A DNA stretch of 16,347 bases from Hyphomicrobiales bacterium. Lineage in GTDB: Bacteria > Pseudomonadota > Alphaproteobacteria > Rhizobiales > Beijerinckiaceae. The stretch is taken from NCBI GenBank assembly GCA_015655535.1, contig JAATEW010000264.1, forward strand, positions 1 to 16,347, read 5' to 3'. Shown one piece after another: positions 1 through 7,705 of the stretch. Made by a program: the position numbers and the translations under genes. Each line of letters starts with the position of its first letter. Within the stretch, counting starts at the first letter, position 1. The notes under the pieces are model-generated. The model made no database searches and was not told where the DNA came from. It worked only from the letters and a program-made list of their open reading frames with translations.

Positions 1-2
1 CC

Positions 3-67
3 ATGATTTTGTTTTGACGCGTTTTCTTCACGCGAAACATCATCCACTTCGCTCGAAAACGCACTAG
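3..67 (-). repeat. Interspersed palindromic repeat, copy A (partial, at the window edge)
   Basis: Read on the minus strand, this stretch matches 5317-5382 over about 65 bases, with three substitutions and one single-base indel. The shared parts are the CTAG end, the GCGTTTTC and GAAAACGC arms, and the CAAAATCAT tail. The element may continue beyond the left edge of the window. Its CTAG end (64-67) contains the stop codon of the P450 gene, so the element abuts or has invaded the 3' end of that gene. Elements of this type are common between genes in Hyphomicrobiales. That family statement is from general knowledge; the match between the two copies is seen directly. Confidence 0.85.
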
Positions 68-1248
68 CCAATGACGAAAGGCAGTTGGCGCGGGCCGCGC
101 AGCAGGCCGTGCGACCATGTGACTTTCGCATCGGGCGCTAGTTTGAATTCAGGGATTTGCGCCAGCCATTCCTCAAGCGCGATGGTGACTTCCATGCGGG
201 CCAGATGCGAACCGATGCAGCGATGGATGCCGAGGCCGAAGGCCGCATGCCGGTTCTCCACGCGATCGATCACGACACGGTCCGCGTCGGGAAATACGGC
301 CGGATCGCGATTGGCCGCCGCCGTGGGCAACATGACCATCTCGCCTTCGTTGAAGCGGCAGCCGTTGATCTCGGTCTCTTTGATCACTTCCCGCGCCAGG
401 CTCACCGGAGCATAGGCGCGCAAAAATTCTTCAACCGCCGTCGGGATCAGCCGCGGTTCCGCGGCAAGGCGCTGGCGATCGTCGCTATGCGTGGCGAGGT
501 GGAATAAGCAAGCTCCAATCATGCTCCATGTCGTGTTGATTCCTGCAAACAGCAGCAACCGCAAAGTTCCATTCATGTTTTCGCTTTTTAAGGGTTCGCC
601 GTCGATCCGTGCGTTGAGGAGATGGCTGATGAGATCTTCTCCGGGCGCCTTCCTGCGTTTGGCGATCTCGCCGGCGAAAAAGGCTATCATCTCCGCCCGG
701 ACTTTGTCGGCGATGGCAGGTTCCGTGATGGACGCCTCGAAAAAATCGTGAATCCAGCTGCGAAACAAATCGCCGGCGTCTTCTGAAATGCCGAGCAAAT
801 GCGCGGTGACACGCGCCGGGAGTTCCTGAGCGTAATCGACCGCGCCATCGCATTCGCTTTTGCGGTGGATGCGCCCGAGCAGGTCGCGGCAGATCGTTCT
901 CATGCGCGGCTCGAGGCCTTTAATCGCTTCGGGCGTGAAGGCCGGCAGCAGCACTTTCCTTTGATCGTGGTGCTCGGGTGGGTCGGAGGTAATCGGGGGT
1001 GCCGGTATCAGAGGCGGCGCCTCCTCCCGTATGAACAGACGGCGCGATGAAAAATGCTCGGTGTCATAAGCAATGGCGCGGATATCTTCATAGCGGGACG
1101 GAAAATACACGCCGACGAACCGATTGGTATGAGCGATCGGACATTTGCTCCGCATCTCCTCCCATATCGGATAAGGATTCTCGATCCAGGCCGGATCGAG
1201 GAAGTCGAAGTCGGTGGCCCAATCTTTGACGGGCGGACGGCTGCTCAT
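64..1248 (-). CDS. Cytochrome P450
   Basis: Soluble bacterial P450 of 394 residues, a normal length, with no signal peptide or membrane anchor. It is predicted to be a cytoplasmic monooxygenase using electrons from a ferredoxin. The heme-ligand loop FGLGIHRCIG carries the cysteine at about residue 344. The ExxR motif is in EEFLRAY, and the I-helix motif is LLLFAGINTT, with Asn where Asp or Glu is more usual before the Thr. I chose the ATG at 1248 because AGGAG lies 8 nt upstream; a longer in-frame reading to 1290 would overlap the ferredoxin gene. The stop codon lies in the CTAG end of a palindromic repeat. The ferredoxin gene ends only 5 bp upstream, so the two form an operon and are likely redox partners. 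No ferredoxin reductase is nearby. The substrate and CYP family cannot be assigned from the sequence. Confidence 0.95.
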   Translation of the reverse strand: MSSRPPVKDWATDFDFLDPAWIENPYPIWEEMRSKCPIAHTNRFVGVYFPSRYEDIRAIAYDTEHFSSRRLFIREEAPPLIPAPPITSDPPEHHDQRKVLLPAFTPEAIKGLEPRMRTICRDLLGRIHRKSECDGAVDYAQELPARVTAHLLGISEDAGDLFRSWIHDFFEASITEPAIADKVRAEMIAFFAGEIAKRRKAPGEDLISHLLNARIDGEPLKSENMNGTLRLLLFAGINTTWSMIGACLFHLATHSDDRQRLAAEPRLIPTAVEEFLRAYAPVSLAREVIKETEINGCRFNEGEMVMLPTAAANRDPAVFPDADRVVIDRVENRHAAFGLGIHRCIGSHLARMEVTIALEEWLAQIPEFKLAPDAKVTWSHGLLRGPRQLPFVIG

Positions 1249-1253
1249 ATTGC

Positions 1254-1541
1254 TCACTCCTCTATGATTTCGACCGCGAATTCGGGACAATTGGCCTTGG
1301 CGAGCCTTGCTTTATGTTCGAGACCCGGCGGGACGATGCCGCGGCCTTTCTCGCTGGAGCTGCCGAACCGATCCAATTCGAAGAGTTCGGGCGCGACGGC
1401 GATGCAGCGGGCGTGTACTTGGCAGCGTGCCGGATCGACTTTTACTTTCGAGGTGGCCGGGGCGGCGCGGCTGGCCGATTTAGCGGCGATGGTTCGTTCT
1501 TCCTTCGGAGATCGAGCTGCGCGCATGCGTGGAATCGTCAT
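1254..1541 (-). CDS. P450-associated ferredoxin of the CxxHxxC...CP type
   Basis: Single-cluster ferredoxin of 95 residues. The cluster motif is C40-x2-H43-x2-C46, then C85-P86, with the typical APELFELD stretch after C46. Three cysteines with His in place of the fourth define a known group of P450-partner ferredoxins; His-containing members are reported to hold a [3Fe-4S] cluster. It is therefore the likely electron donor to the P450 encoded 5 bp downstream. The first 30 or so residues, before the conserved VKVDPARC start, form a basic, Ala/Ser/Lys-rich extension that the family normally lacks. The ATG at 1541 is preceded by AGAGGA about 4 nt upstream, which supports this longer form. Confidence 0.92.
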   Translation of the reverse strand: MTIPRMRAARSPKEERTIAAKSASRAAPATSKVKVDPARCQVHARCIAVAPELFELDRFGSSSEKGRGIVPPGLEHKARLAKANCPEFAVEIIEE

Positions 1542-1608
1542 TTCATCCTCTCGCGTTGGAAGAGGATGAGCCTGGGGCTTTCGCGGCTACGGCGGGATTT
1601 CAAAGCCG

Positions 1609-1640
1609 CCGGGACGCGTTACAGAGGTAACGCGTCCCGG
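1609..1640. promoter_or_regulatory. Perfect 14-bp inverted repeat with 4-nt loop
   Basis: The arms CCGGGACGCGTTAC (1609-1622) and its exact reverse complement (1627-1640) are separated by AGAG. It lies about 67 bp upstream of the ferredoxin start (minus strand) and about 105 bp upstream of the small plus-strand gene at 1745. There is no T-run on either side, so an intrinsic terminator is unlikely. An operator for a dimeric regulator of the ferredoxin-P450 operon, or an RNA hairpin in its leader, are the simplest readings. Both are inference. Confidence 0.6.
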
Positions 1641-1744
1641 TGCGAAGCTATCGCTACGATCGTAACCTCATTCCCCGATGCCGAGACAATCGCGTAATCG
1701 CGCATCTGCAAATCTCTTCCGAATGTTGCTCACGGGAGAGACCA

Positions 1745-2080
1745 ATGCAGCGCAAGATATCGTCAATCGGTGAGGCCGATGCACCTCAGGTGCTGAGTGT
1801 TTACAATTGGGAAGCCGGCAGTTTCCAAATTGTCGATGCACAGGGTCGGCGGGCGCAAGGGTCCGATCAATACATAAAGCCGGATGAAAGTATTCGGCGC
1901 GAGCCGGACACATGGCGGAGTCGCATGAAAGACGTGGCGGCCTGGGTCGTCGCAGACCTTCTCACGGGCTTTGTCTCATGCGCAGTCACCATGAACCCGC
2001 ATCTATTTCGGATGATGGATGAGTTCGACACGCATATGGAGCGGTCGAAGAAGCGCATCGCGCCGGAAAAGATCGACTGA
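1745..2080 (+). CDS. Hypothetical protein, 111 aa
   Basis: I do not recognise this protein. The ATG at 1745 is preceded by GGGAGAG about 5 nt upstream, which supports this start; an in-frame extension to 1640 runs into the hairpin and has no ribosome site. The N-terminal half is polar (a VYNWEAGSFQIVDAQGRR stretch, then basic). Around residues 64-81 there is a moderately hydrophobic stretch with Trp and Cys that could be a buried helix or a single membrane helix. The C-terminus is charged. It stands alone, 108 bp before the permease gene and divergent from the ferredoxin-P450 operon. Confidence 0.65.
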   Translation: MQRKISSIGEADAPQVLSVYNWEAGSFQIVDAQGRRAQGSDQYIKPDESIRREPDTWRSRMKDVAAWVVADLLTGFVSCAVTMNPHLFRMMDEFDTHMERSKKRIAPEKID

Positions 2081-2188
2081 GATCAGGACGCCCGTTTCAG
2101 TTGTAGCCTCACAGCGCGGGCTAGACATTCATGGGCAACGGTCGAGGCTCATGGTTTTTGATAGTTTCGAACAAGAGCGCAGGGCCAG

Positions 2189-3661
2189 ATGACGATGAGT
2201 TTCTCCACAGACGAATGCCGCCCGATGCTCCCGGCGCAGCGGCTGATCTTCCTGCTGATCGCGGCGGCGGCTCCTCTCGCGGCGATGATCGGCAGCTTGC
2301 CGATTGCGCTTGCACGCGGAAACGGAGCCGGCACGCCAGCCGCCTTCCTGTTCGCCGCGCTCACGCTCCTCTGTTTTTCTGTCGGCTATGCCGCGATGAG
2401 CAGGCGCGTGGTCAATACCGGCGCCTTCTACACCTATGTGGTCAAGGGGCTCGGCAAACCGGCGGGCGTCGGCGCGGCCTTCACGGCCATGGTCGCCTAT
2501 GTTTCTTTCACAATCGGCTTGGCCGCTTTCGTCGGTTATTTTCTCGACCTCGTCCTGTCGACTCTGGGCGTGCATTTGTCGTGGCTTGTCTATGCCGCCG
2601 GAAGTATCGCAATCGTCGCTGTCCTCGGTTATTTTTCGATCGACCTGTCGTCGAAGATCGTCGGGGCCTTGATCACAGCGGAAATCATTATTCTGGTGAT
2701 CTTCGACATGGGCGTCGTCGCAGCCAAGGGCGCGGCGGCCTTGCCGCTGGAATCGTTTTCACCGCACGTCGTCTTCGACCCCGGCCTTGGGATCGCATTG
2801 ATGATCGCGTTCACGTCCTTCATCGGGTTTGAGTCCGCCGCTCTCTATGGCGAGGAAGCCAGAGAGCCGACGCGGACCGTTCCGATCGCGATCTACACTT
2901 CGGTGATTCTGATCGGGACCTTCTATCTGCTCACAGCCTGGATTACGGTGGGTGCGCTTGGACCGGCTCAGGTCACAGCCGAAGCCGCGGCTCAAAACGG
3001 CATGCTGATGTTCAACGTGCTCACCCGCTATAACGGCGAGATTGTAGCGGATATCACAGGCGTGTTGGTCTGCACGTCGCTGCTGGCTTCATATCTAGCC
3101 ATCCACAATGCCGCGACACGCTATATTTTCGCGCTGAGCCGCGAAAATCTACTTCCCCCGGTCTTCGGGCATTTCCATCCGGAGCGCAACGCACCCTCCA
3201 CTGCCAGTATCGCCGTGACGGCGATCACCATCATTTGCATCGCGGGCCTCGGGGCAACGGGCCTCGATCCTTACGCGGCGGGTGCGCCCGTGCTCATAGG
3301 CTTCGGCACCTTGGGCATCATCTTTCTACAGGGCTTCGCGGCGGTGGCGATCCTCGCCTATTTTGCCCGGCGGCGATGGGCGGCGAAATCGTGGGAATTC
3401 TTGGCTTCTACATTGGGAGCGCTTGGCCTGATCGTCGCCACGGTATTGGCCGCGGTCAATTTTAAATTGCTCGCCACGAGCGATCTTCCGGCCGTCGGCT
3501 GGATGCCCCTCATCTATCCCGCGACGGTCGCGATCGGCGCCGGATTCGCCCTTTGGCTGCGCGGTGCCAGACCCAAGCTCTATAATGCCTTGGCTGACGC
3601 GGACTTGCGCGCGGATATCGTCGATTCCTCTCGAAATCCGCAGGAAATTCGGCTGGCCTGA
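2189..3661 (+). CDS. APC-superfamily amino acid/amine permease
   Basis: Inner-membrane transporter of 490 residues with about 12 predicted hydrophobic segments, the usual size for the amino acid-polyamine-organocation superfamily. TM1 carries the small-residue stretch AAPLAAMIGSLP (about 28-39). The family signature GFESAALYGEEAREPTRTVP is at 213-232. It probably imports an amino acid or amine by proton symport, but the substrate cannot be read from sequence. The start is the ATG at 2189; a second ATG two codons on is possible, and the ribosome site is weak (GCAGGG). The C-terminal tail after the last helix is charged and cytoplasmic. It converges on the histidine phosphatase gene with only 13 bp between the stop codons. 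Confidence 0.92.
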   Translation: MTMSFSTDECRPMLPAQRLIFLLIAAAAPLAAMIGSLPIALARGNGAGTPAAFLFAALTLLCFSVGYAAMSRRVVNTGAFYTYVVKGLGKPAGVGAAFTAMVAYVSFTIGLAAFVGYFLDLVLSTLGVHLSWLVYAAGSIAIVAVLGYFSIDLSSKIVGALITAEIIILVIFDMGVVAAKGAAALPLESFSPHVVFDPGLGIALMIAFTSFIGFESAALYGEEAREPTRTVPIAIYTSVILIGTFYLLTAWITVGALGPAQVTAEAAAQNGMLMFNVLTRYNGEIVADITGVLVCTSLLASYLAIHNAATRYIFALSRENLLPPVFGHFHPERNAPSTASIAVTAITIICIAGLGATGLDPYAAGAPVLIGFGTLGIIFLQGFAAVAILAYFARRRWAAKSWEFLASTLGALGLIVATVLAAVNFKLLATSDLPAVGWMPLIYPATVAIGAGFALWLRGARPKLYNALADADLRADIVDSSRNPQEIRLA

Positions 3662-3674
3662 AACGAGTGCCGAC

Positions 3675-4259
3675 TCATCGGGCAGCGTTCCATCGCGCAA
3701 TGACCCGCACTTCGGGATGGCTCGGTGCATCGCTTAAAATGCCGAGCGCGGCGGGGTCGAGCTGGAAATGCTGTCCTTCAACGATAGGCAATCCGATCCA
3801 GCGCGTCGCGAGCACGCAGCCGAAATGGCCATGCGAGAAGAGCGCGACATTTCCGTCCAAGCCGGCGAGCCGCGCGATGAGCCGATCGGCGCGATCGGAA
3901 ACCTGCTGAGGCGTTTCGCCATTGGGGCAGCCGTCACGAAAGATCGTCCAGCCCGGATGTTCCTTACGGATATCTATGGAGCGCTTGCCTTCGTAGTCGC
4001 CGTAGTCCCACTCGGCGAGATCGGGTTCGATCTCGGCTGTCTGGTCCGGTAAAACCAGCTCGCTGGTTTTTTGCGCGCGCAACCGCGGGCTGCTCAGCAC
4101 ATGGGTGAACGCGATCCCTTGCAGGCTTTGTCCGAGGCCGCGCGCCATATCTTCGCCATGCGCGGTCAAAGGAATCTCGGTGCGGCCGGTGTGCTGGCCA
4201 GACAGCGACCATTCGGTTTCGCCATGCCGGATGAGATAAAGCCGCAAAGGCGCGCTCAT
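3675..4259 (-). CDS. Histidine phosphatase (phosphoglycerate mutase-like) family protein
   Basis: Branch-1 histidine phosphatase of 194 residues. The catalytic motif LIRHGETEWS contains R11-H12-G13, so H12 is the residue expected to be phosphorylated. SSPRLRAQKT (56-65) supplies the phosphate-pocket arginine, E83 lies in AEWDYGDYEG, and the second histidine H143 is in FSHGHF. The family includes cofactor-dependent phosphoglycerate mutases and many small-molecule phosphatases; sequence alone does not separate these. Its start overlaps the stop of the class I aldolase gene by 4 bp (ATGA), so the two are co-translated. That suggests a sugar-phosphate substrate, which is inference. Confidence 0.92.
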   Translation of the reverse strand: MSAPLRLYLIRHGETEWSLSGQHTGRTEIPLTAHGEDMARGLGQSLQGIAFTHVLSSPRLRAQKTSELVLPDQTAEIEPDLAEWDYGDYEGKRSIDIRKEHPGWTIFRDGCPNGETPQQVSDRADRLIARLAGLDGNVALFSHGHFGCVLATRWIGLPIVEGQHFQLDPAALGILSDAPSHPEVRVIARWNAAR

Positions 4260-5278
4260 GGCTTTTCCATCGCGGCATTATAGTCGCCGAAGCGGGCGGC
4301 CCGATTGAGCGCGGCCCGATGATAAAGCGCTTGCTGCGCCGCCGCCACATTGGCGGCCTCGCCGTGCCAGATCTCCAAAGCCGGCTGTTGGATCGCGCGC
4401 GAATAGGAAAAGGTCAGCGCCCAAGGCAGCCGCGATTTGAACTTGACATTCATGGCGTTCAAACGCGCCGACGCCAATTCGCCGGATTGGCCGCCCGATA
4501 GAAACGCGATTCCCGGAACGGCGGCGGGCACGGTGCGGAGAAAAGTCTCCACCGTCGCGTCTGCCACTTGGTCGACGCTCTCCTGCTTTGGCGAGGCGAG
4601 ACCGGGAAGCACCATATTGGGCTTCAGGATCATCCCTTCGAGCATCACCCTTTGCCGGGCAAGTGCTTCGAAGACGGTGCGCAGCACAGTCTCGGTCACC
4701 ACGCGGCAGGCCTCCAGAGAATGCGCTCCGTCCATCAGCACTTCCGGTTCGACGATCGGAACCACATCGGCTTCCTGGCACAGAGCGGCGTAACGGGCCA
4801 AAGCCTGCGCATTGGCCTCGATACATCCAAGGGTCGGGATGCCGTCGCCAATCGTGATGACCGCGCGCCATTTGGCGAAACGGGCGCCCAGCTTGACATA
4901 GGCTTTGAGGCGGGCGCGCAATCCGTCGAGGCCTTCGGTGATTTTCTCGCCTGGATAAAGAGCGAGATCCTTGGCGCCCATATCGACCTTGATGCCGGGA
5001 ATGATGCCCGCCTCGGCGAGCACCTTGACGAAGGGCGTGCCGTCCCTTGTCTTCTGATACATCGTCTCGTCATAAAGGATCGCGCCATTGATACTGTCCG
5101 CGAGACGGGGCGTCGTCACAATCAATTCACGATAGGCGCGGCGGGCCTCTTCGGTTTGCGGAATCCCCGCCTTGGCGAAGCGTTTGTTGCAGGTCTCGGT
5201 GCTCTCATCCATCGCGAGCAGGCCTTTGTAATTGGCGAGAAGTGCCCGCGCCGTGTCGATAAGCGTTTGCCTCGTCAT
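4256..5278 (-). CDS. Fructose-bisphosphate aldolase, class I
   Basis: Class I (Schiff-base, metal-independent) aldolase of 340 residues that interconverts fructose 1,6-bisphosphate with dihydroxyacetone phosphate and glyceraldehyde 3-phosphate. The signature LEGMILKPNMVLPG places the Schiff-base lysine at K219. Other active-site positions are visible: D24 in LAMDES, K97 in PGIKVDMG, K136 in FAKWRA and E177/E179 in VEPE. I chose the ATG at 5278, with AGGCAGG about 5 nt upstream. The open frame continues to 5479, but that part only translates a palindromic repeat and lacks the family N-terminus. The phosphatase gene overlaps its 3' end. The repeat at 5317-5424 sits in its leader or promoter region. 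Confidence 0.96.
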   Translation of the reverse strand: MTRQTLIDTARALLANYKGLLAMDESTETCNKRFAKAGIPQTEEARRAYRELIVTTPRLADSINGAILYDETMYQKTRDGTPFVKVLAEAGIIPGIKVDMGAKDLALYPGEKITEGLDGLRARLKAYVKLGARFAKWRAVITIGDGIPTLGCIEANAQALARYAALCQEADVVPIVEPEVLMDGAHSLEACRVVTETVLRTVFEALARQRVMLEGMILKPNMVLPGLASPKQESVDQVADATVETFLRTVPAAVPGIAFLSGGQSGELASARLNAMNVKFKSRLPWALTFSYSRAIQQPALEIWHGEAANVAAAQQALYHRAALNRAARFGDYNAAMEKP

Positions 5279-5316
5279 CTGACCTGCCTTTGTTTTCAAT
5301 GCACCATGCGCTCTAC

Positions 5317-5424
5317 CTAGAGCGTTTTCGAGCGAAGTGGATGGTGCTTCGCGTGAAGAAAACGCGTCAAAAACAAAATCATAGAGCTTCGGTTCTGATT
5401 CTATCAGAACCGAAACGGCTCTAG
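5317..5424 (+). repeat. Interspersed palindromic repeat, copy B (108 bp, CTAGAGC...GCTCTAG)
   Basis: The element has 7-bp perfect terminal inverted repeats, CTAGAGC (5317-5323) and GCTCTAG (5418-5424). Inside are two further inverted pairs: GCGTTTTC (5322-5329) with GAAAACGC (5358-5365), and a 12-bp stem TTCGGTTCTGAT with its exact complement around a 3-nt loop (5388-5414). Its first 66 bp match the opposite-strand copy at 3-67. It has no coding capacity and looks like a small non-autonomous, mobile-type repeat. It lies between the divergent aldolase and Gly/His-rich protein genes, 39 bp upstream of the aldolase start. Confidence 0.9.
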
Positions 5425-5511
5425 GCGGATATCGGAGACTTCCAAATCGGAGGCTTGACCGGAGCTGCTGTTCCGTCACAAAGTTGGACGTTGCCTTATG
5501 GAAACTTCGAA

Positions 5512-5895
5512 ATGCCTCAACCCAAATTATCCCTTATGACAACAAGCGCCGTGGTCGCAGGCATGATTGCGATCGGTTCGCCGGCTCAGGCCCAACCCAC
5601 TCCCCTCGACGTTCTTGGCGCGGCCGCTGCGGTCGGGGTCGCCGGAGCGGCCATTGCCGGAGCCAATGTGTGGGGCGGCCGGCAATATTGCTGGTATCCG
5701 GACGGCTGGCAGGGGCCTGGCTGGTATTGGTGCGGCTATGCCTATCGGACCGGCTATGGCTGGGGCGGCGGCTATGGCTGGCACGGCTGGCGCGGCGGTG
5801 GTCCTGGCCGCGGCGGTTTTCGCGGCGGTCATCCCGGTGGCGGGCACCCGGGTGGTCATCCCGGCGGTGGCCATCCTGGCCATCCGCATCCCTAA
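5512..5895 (+). CDS. Secreted Gly/His/Trp-rich small protein, unknown function
   Basis: Protein of 127 residues with a clear Sec signal peptide: Lys at residue 5, a hydrophobic core SAVVAGMIAIG, and a likely cut after AQA at residue 27. The mature part has an Ala/Gly stretch, possibly a membrane-associating helix (about 32-55). An aromatic block YCWYPDGWQGPGWYWCGY (59-76) with two cysteines follows. The C-terminus is low-complexity, with GGHPG repeats and several histidines (105-127). Short alphaproteobacterial envelope proteins with this aromatic block are common but uncharacterised. The His/Gly tail could bind metal, which is inference. I took the ATG at 5512, where the signal peptide begins. 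Confidence 0.75.
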   Translation: MPQPKLSLMTTSAVVAGMIAIGSPAQAQPTPLDVLGAAAAVGVAGAAIAGANVWGGRQYCWYPDGWQGPGWYWCGYAYRTGYGWGGGYGWHGWRGGGPGRGGFRGGHPGGGHPGGHPGGGHPGHPHP

Positions 5896-5962
5896 AATCG
5901 GAACGCTCGCTTCCCATAAAGATGCCGGTCATCGCAAGGTGGCTGGCATTGTCTTGGGAGCG

Positions 5963-7624
5963 TCATGCCTGTTTCGCATGTTCGAAGAGGGCCGCTATCG
6001 CGTTGCGCGCATCCTGCTGGATCGCACGCAAATGCTCTTCGCTGCGAAAACTTTCCGCATAGATTTTATAGACATCTTCCGTACCGGACGGCCGCGCGGC
6101 GAACCATCCATTTTCGGCGATGATTTTAATGCCGCCGAAGGGCTGGCCATTGCTGGGTGCGCTGACGCGCTTCTCGCTGATCGGCTCTCCGGCGAGTTTC
6201 GTCATGTTCATCTGTTCGGGTGACAGCGTCTTGAAGACCTTCTTCTGCTCGGATGTCGCGGGCGCGTCGATCCGCTCGTAGAAGGGTGCGCCTAATTCCT
6301 GCGTAAGCCCATCGTAGATCTGGCTTGGATCCTGCCCGGTCTTGGCGGTGATCTCGGCGGCCAGCAGGCCGAGGATCAATCCATCCTTATCGGTCGTCCA
6401 GACCGATCCGTCGCGCCGTAAAAATGTCGCGCCGGCGCTTTCTTCGCCGGCAAAACCCAAGCCGCCGCCGATCAATCCATCGACGAACCATTTGAACCCG
6501 ACCGGCACTTCGACGAGCTTGCGGGAGAGTTTCGCGGCGACGCGGTCGATGATGGCGCTGCTGACGATGGTCTTGCCGATGGCGGCACCGCTACTCCACT
6601 CGGGCCGGTTGGCGAAGAGATAGGCGATCGCGGCGGCGAGATAGTGGTTCGGGTTCATCAAGCCGTTCGATTTCGTCACGATGCCGTGCCTGTCCGCGTC
6701 GGTATCGTTGGCGAAGGCGATATCGAACGTGTCGCGCATGGAAATGAGCCGCGCCATGGCATAGGGGGACGAGCAATCCATCCGGATGCGTCCGTCCCAA
6801 TCGGCTGTCATGAAGCGGAAGGTCGGATCGATCGCGTCGCTGACAAGCGTCGCGTTGAGACGGTAGCGATCGATGATCGGCGCCCAGAAATGCGTGCTCG
6901 CACCGCCGAGCGGATCGATACCGATCTTCACGCCCGACGAACGGATCGTCTCCATGTCGACGACGGTGGCGAGGTCGGCGGCATAGGCATCGATATAGTC
7001 ATAAGCGTGAACATGAGGCGATTTGCGCGCTCGCTCGTAGGGGATACGCAGCACGCCATTGAGATTTTTTTCTAAGAATTCATTGGCCGCGCGCTCGATC
7101 CACGTCGTGACATCCGTATCGGCCGGTCCGCCGTTCGGCGGATTATATTTGAAGCCGCCGTCTTCGGGCGGATTATGCGACGGCGTGATGACGACGCCAT
7201 CGGCCAAATCGTCCGCGCGATTTTTATTATAGGTCAGGATCGCGTGTGAAATGACAGGCGTCGGCGTATAGCCGCCATACGCGTCGATCATTACATCGAT
7301 GTCGTTGGCGGAGAAGACCTCAAGCGCGCTCGCAAAGGCGGGCTCGGAGAGTGCATGCGTATCGATGCCGAGAAACAGCGGGCCGGTGATACCGCTTTGC
7401 TTCCGGTGCAGGCAGATGGCCTGGCTGATCGCCAGAATATGCGCTTCGTTGAAGGCGTTATTGAAGGCCGATCCGCGATGACCCGACGTGCCGAAGGCGA
7501 CGCGTTGCGATGGGACCGCGACATCCGGCCTGCCGGTGAAATAGGCCGCGATGAGACGTGGCACATTGACCAGCATGGATGGATCGAGCCTTTTGCCCGC
7601 AAGCGGGCTTATGTCACCAGCCAA
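5963..7624 (-). CDS. pgm: Phosphoglucomutase (alpha-D-glucose-1,6-bisphosphate-dependent)
   Basis: Cytoplasmic enzyme of 553 residues, close to E. coli Pgm in length and motif order. It interconverts glucose 1-phosphate and glucose 6-phosphate, linking glycolysis with glycogen and nucleotide-sugar synthesis. The N-terminal FGTSGHRGS loop is at 44-52. The phosphoserine loop TPSHNPPEDGGFKYN puts the catalytic serine at S149. The Mg-binding loop NDTDADRHG uses D307, D309 and D311. GEESAG and the C-terminal phosphate loop ARPSGTEDVYKIY complete the four domains. The start is a TTG at 7624 with AAAGGA 7 nt upstream; the first ATG (7576) would remove the conserved ISPLAGK stretch. Confidence 0.96.
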   Translation of the reverse strand: MAGDISPLAGKRLDPSMLVNVPRLIAAYFTGRPDVAVPSQRVAFGTSGHRGSAFNNAFNEAHILAISQAICLHRKQSGITGPLFLGIDTHALSEPAFASALEVFSANDIDVMIDAYGGYTPTPVISHAILTYNKNRADDLADGVVITPSHNPPEDGGFKYNPPNGGPADTDVTTWIERAANEFLEKNLNGVLRIPYERARKSPHVHAYDYIDAYAADLATVVDMETIRSSGVKIGIDPLGGASTHFWAPIIDRYRLNATLVSDAIDPTFRFMTADWDGRIRMDCSSPYAMARLISMRDTFDIAFANDTDADRHGIVTKSNGLMNPNHYLAAAIAYLFANRPEWSSGAAIGKTIVSSAIIDRVAAKLSRKLVEVPVGFKWFVDGLIGGGLGFAGEESAGATFLRRDGSVWTTDKDGLILGLLAAEITAKTGQDPSQIYDGLTQELGAPFYERIDAPATSEQKKVFKTLSPEQMNMTKLAGEPISEKRVSAPSNGQPFGGIKIIAENGWFAARPSGTEDVYKIYAESFRSEEHLRAIQQDARNAIAALFEHAKQA

Positions 7625-7705
7625 TAGTCTATCCTTTTCGGGAGGCGCGTTCTTGCCAGCATGTTGTGGGGAGGAAGGCCCCGTTCGGCAACCGTCCGGC
7701 GGAGT

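Noticed and set aside
3662..3680. GAGTGCCGACTC as a bidirectional terminator between the convergent permease and phosphatase genes
   Set aside because: The stem is only 4 bp and no T tract follows.
5279..5479. N-terminal extension of the class I aldolase
   Set aside because: It translates the palindromic repeat; the family N-terminus and a ribosome site are at 5278.
5819..5895. Short DNA repeats that could suggest a CRISPR-like array
   Set aside because: They are irregular codon-level repeats for Gly-His-Pro inside a secreted protein gene, with no spacers.
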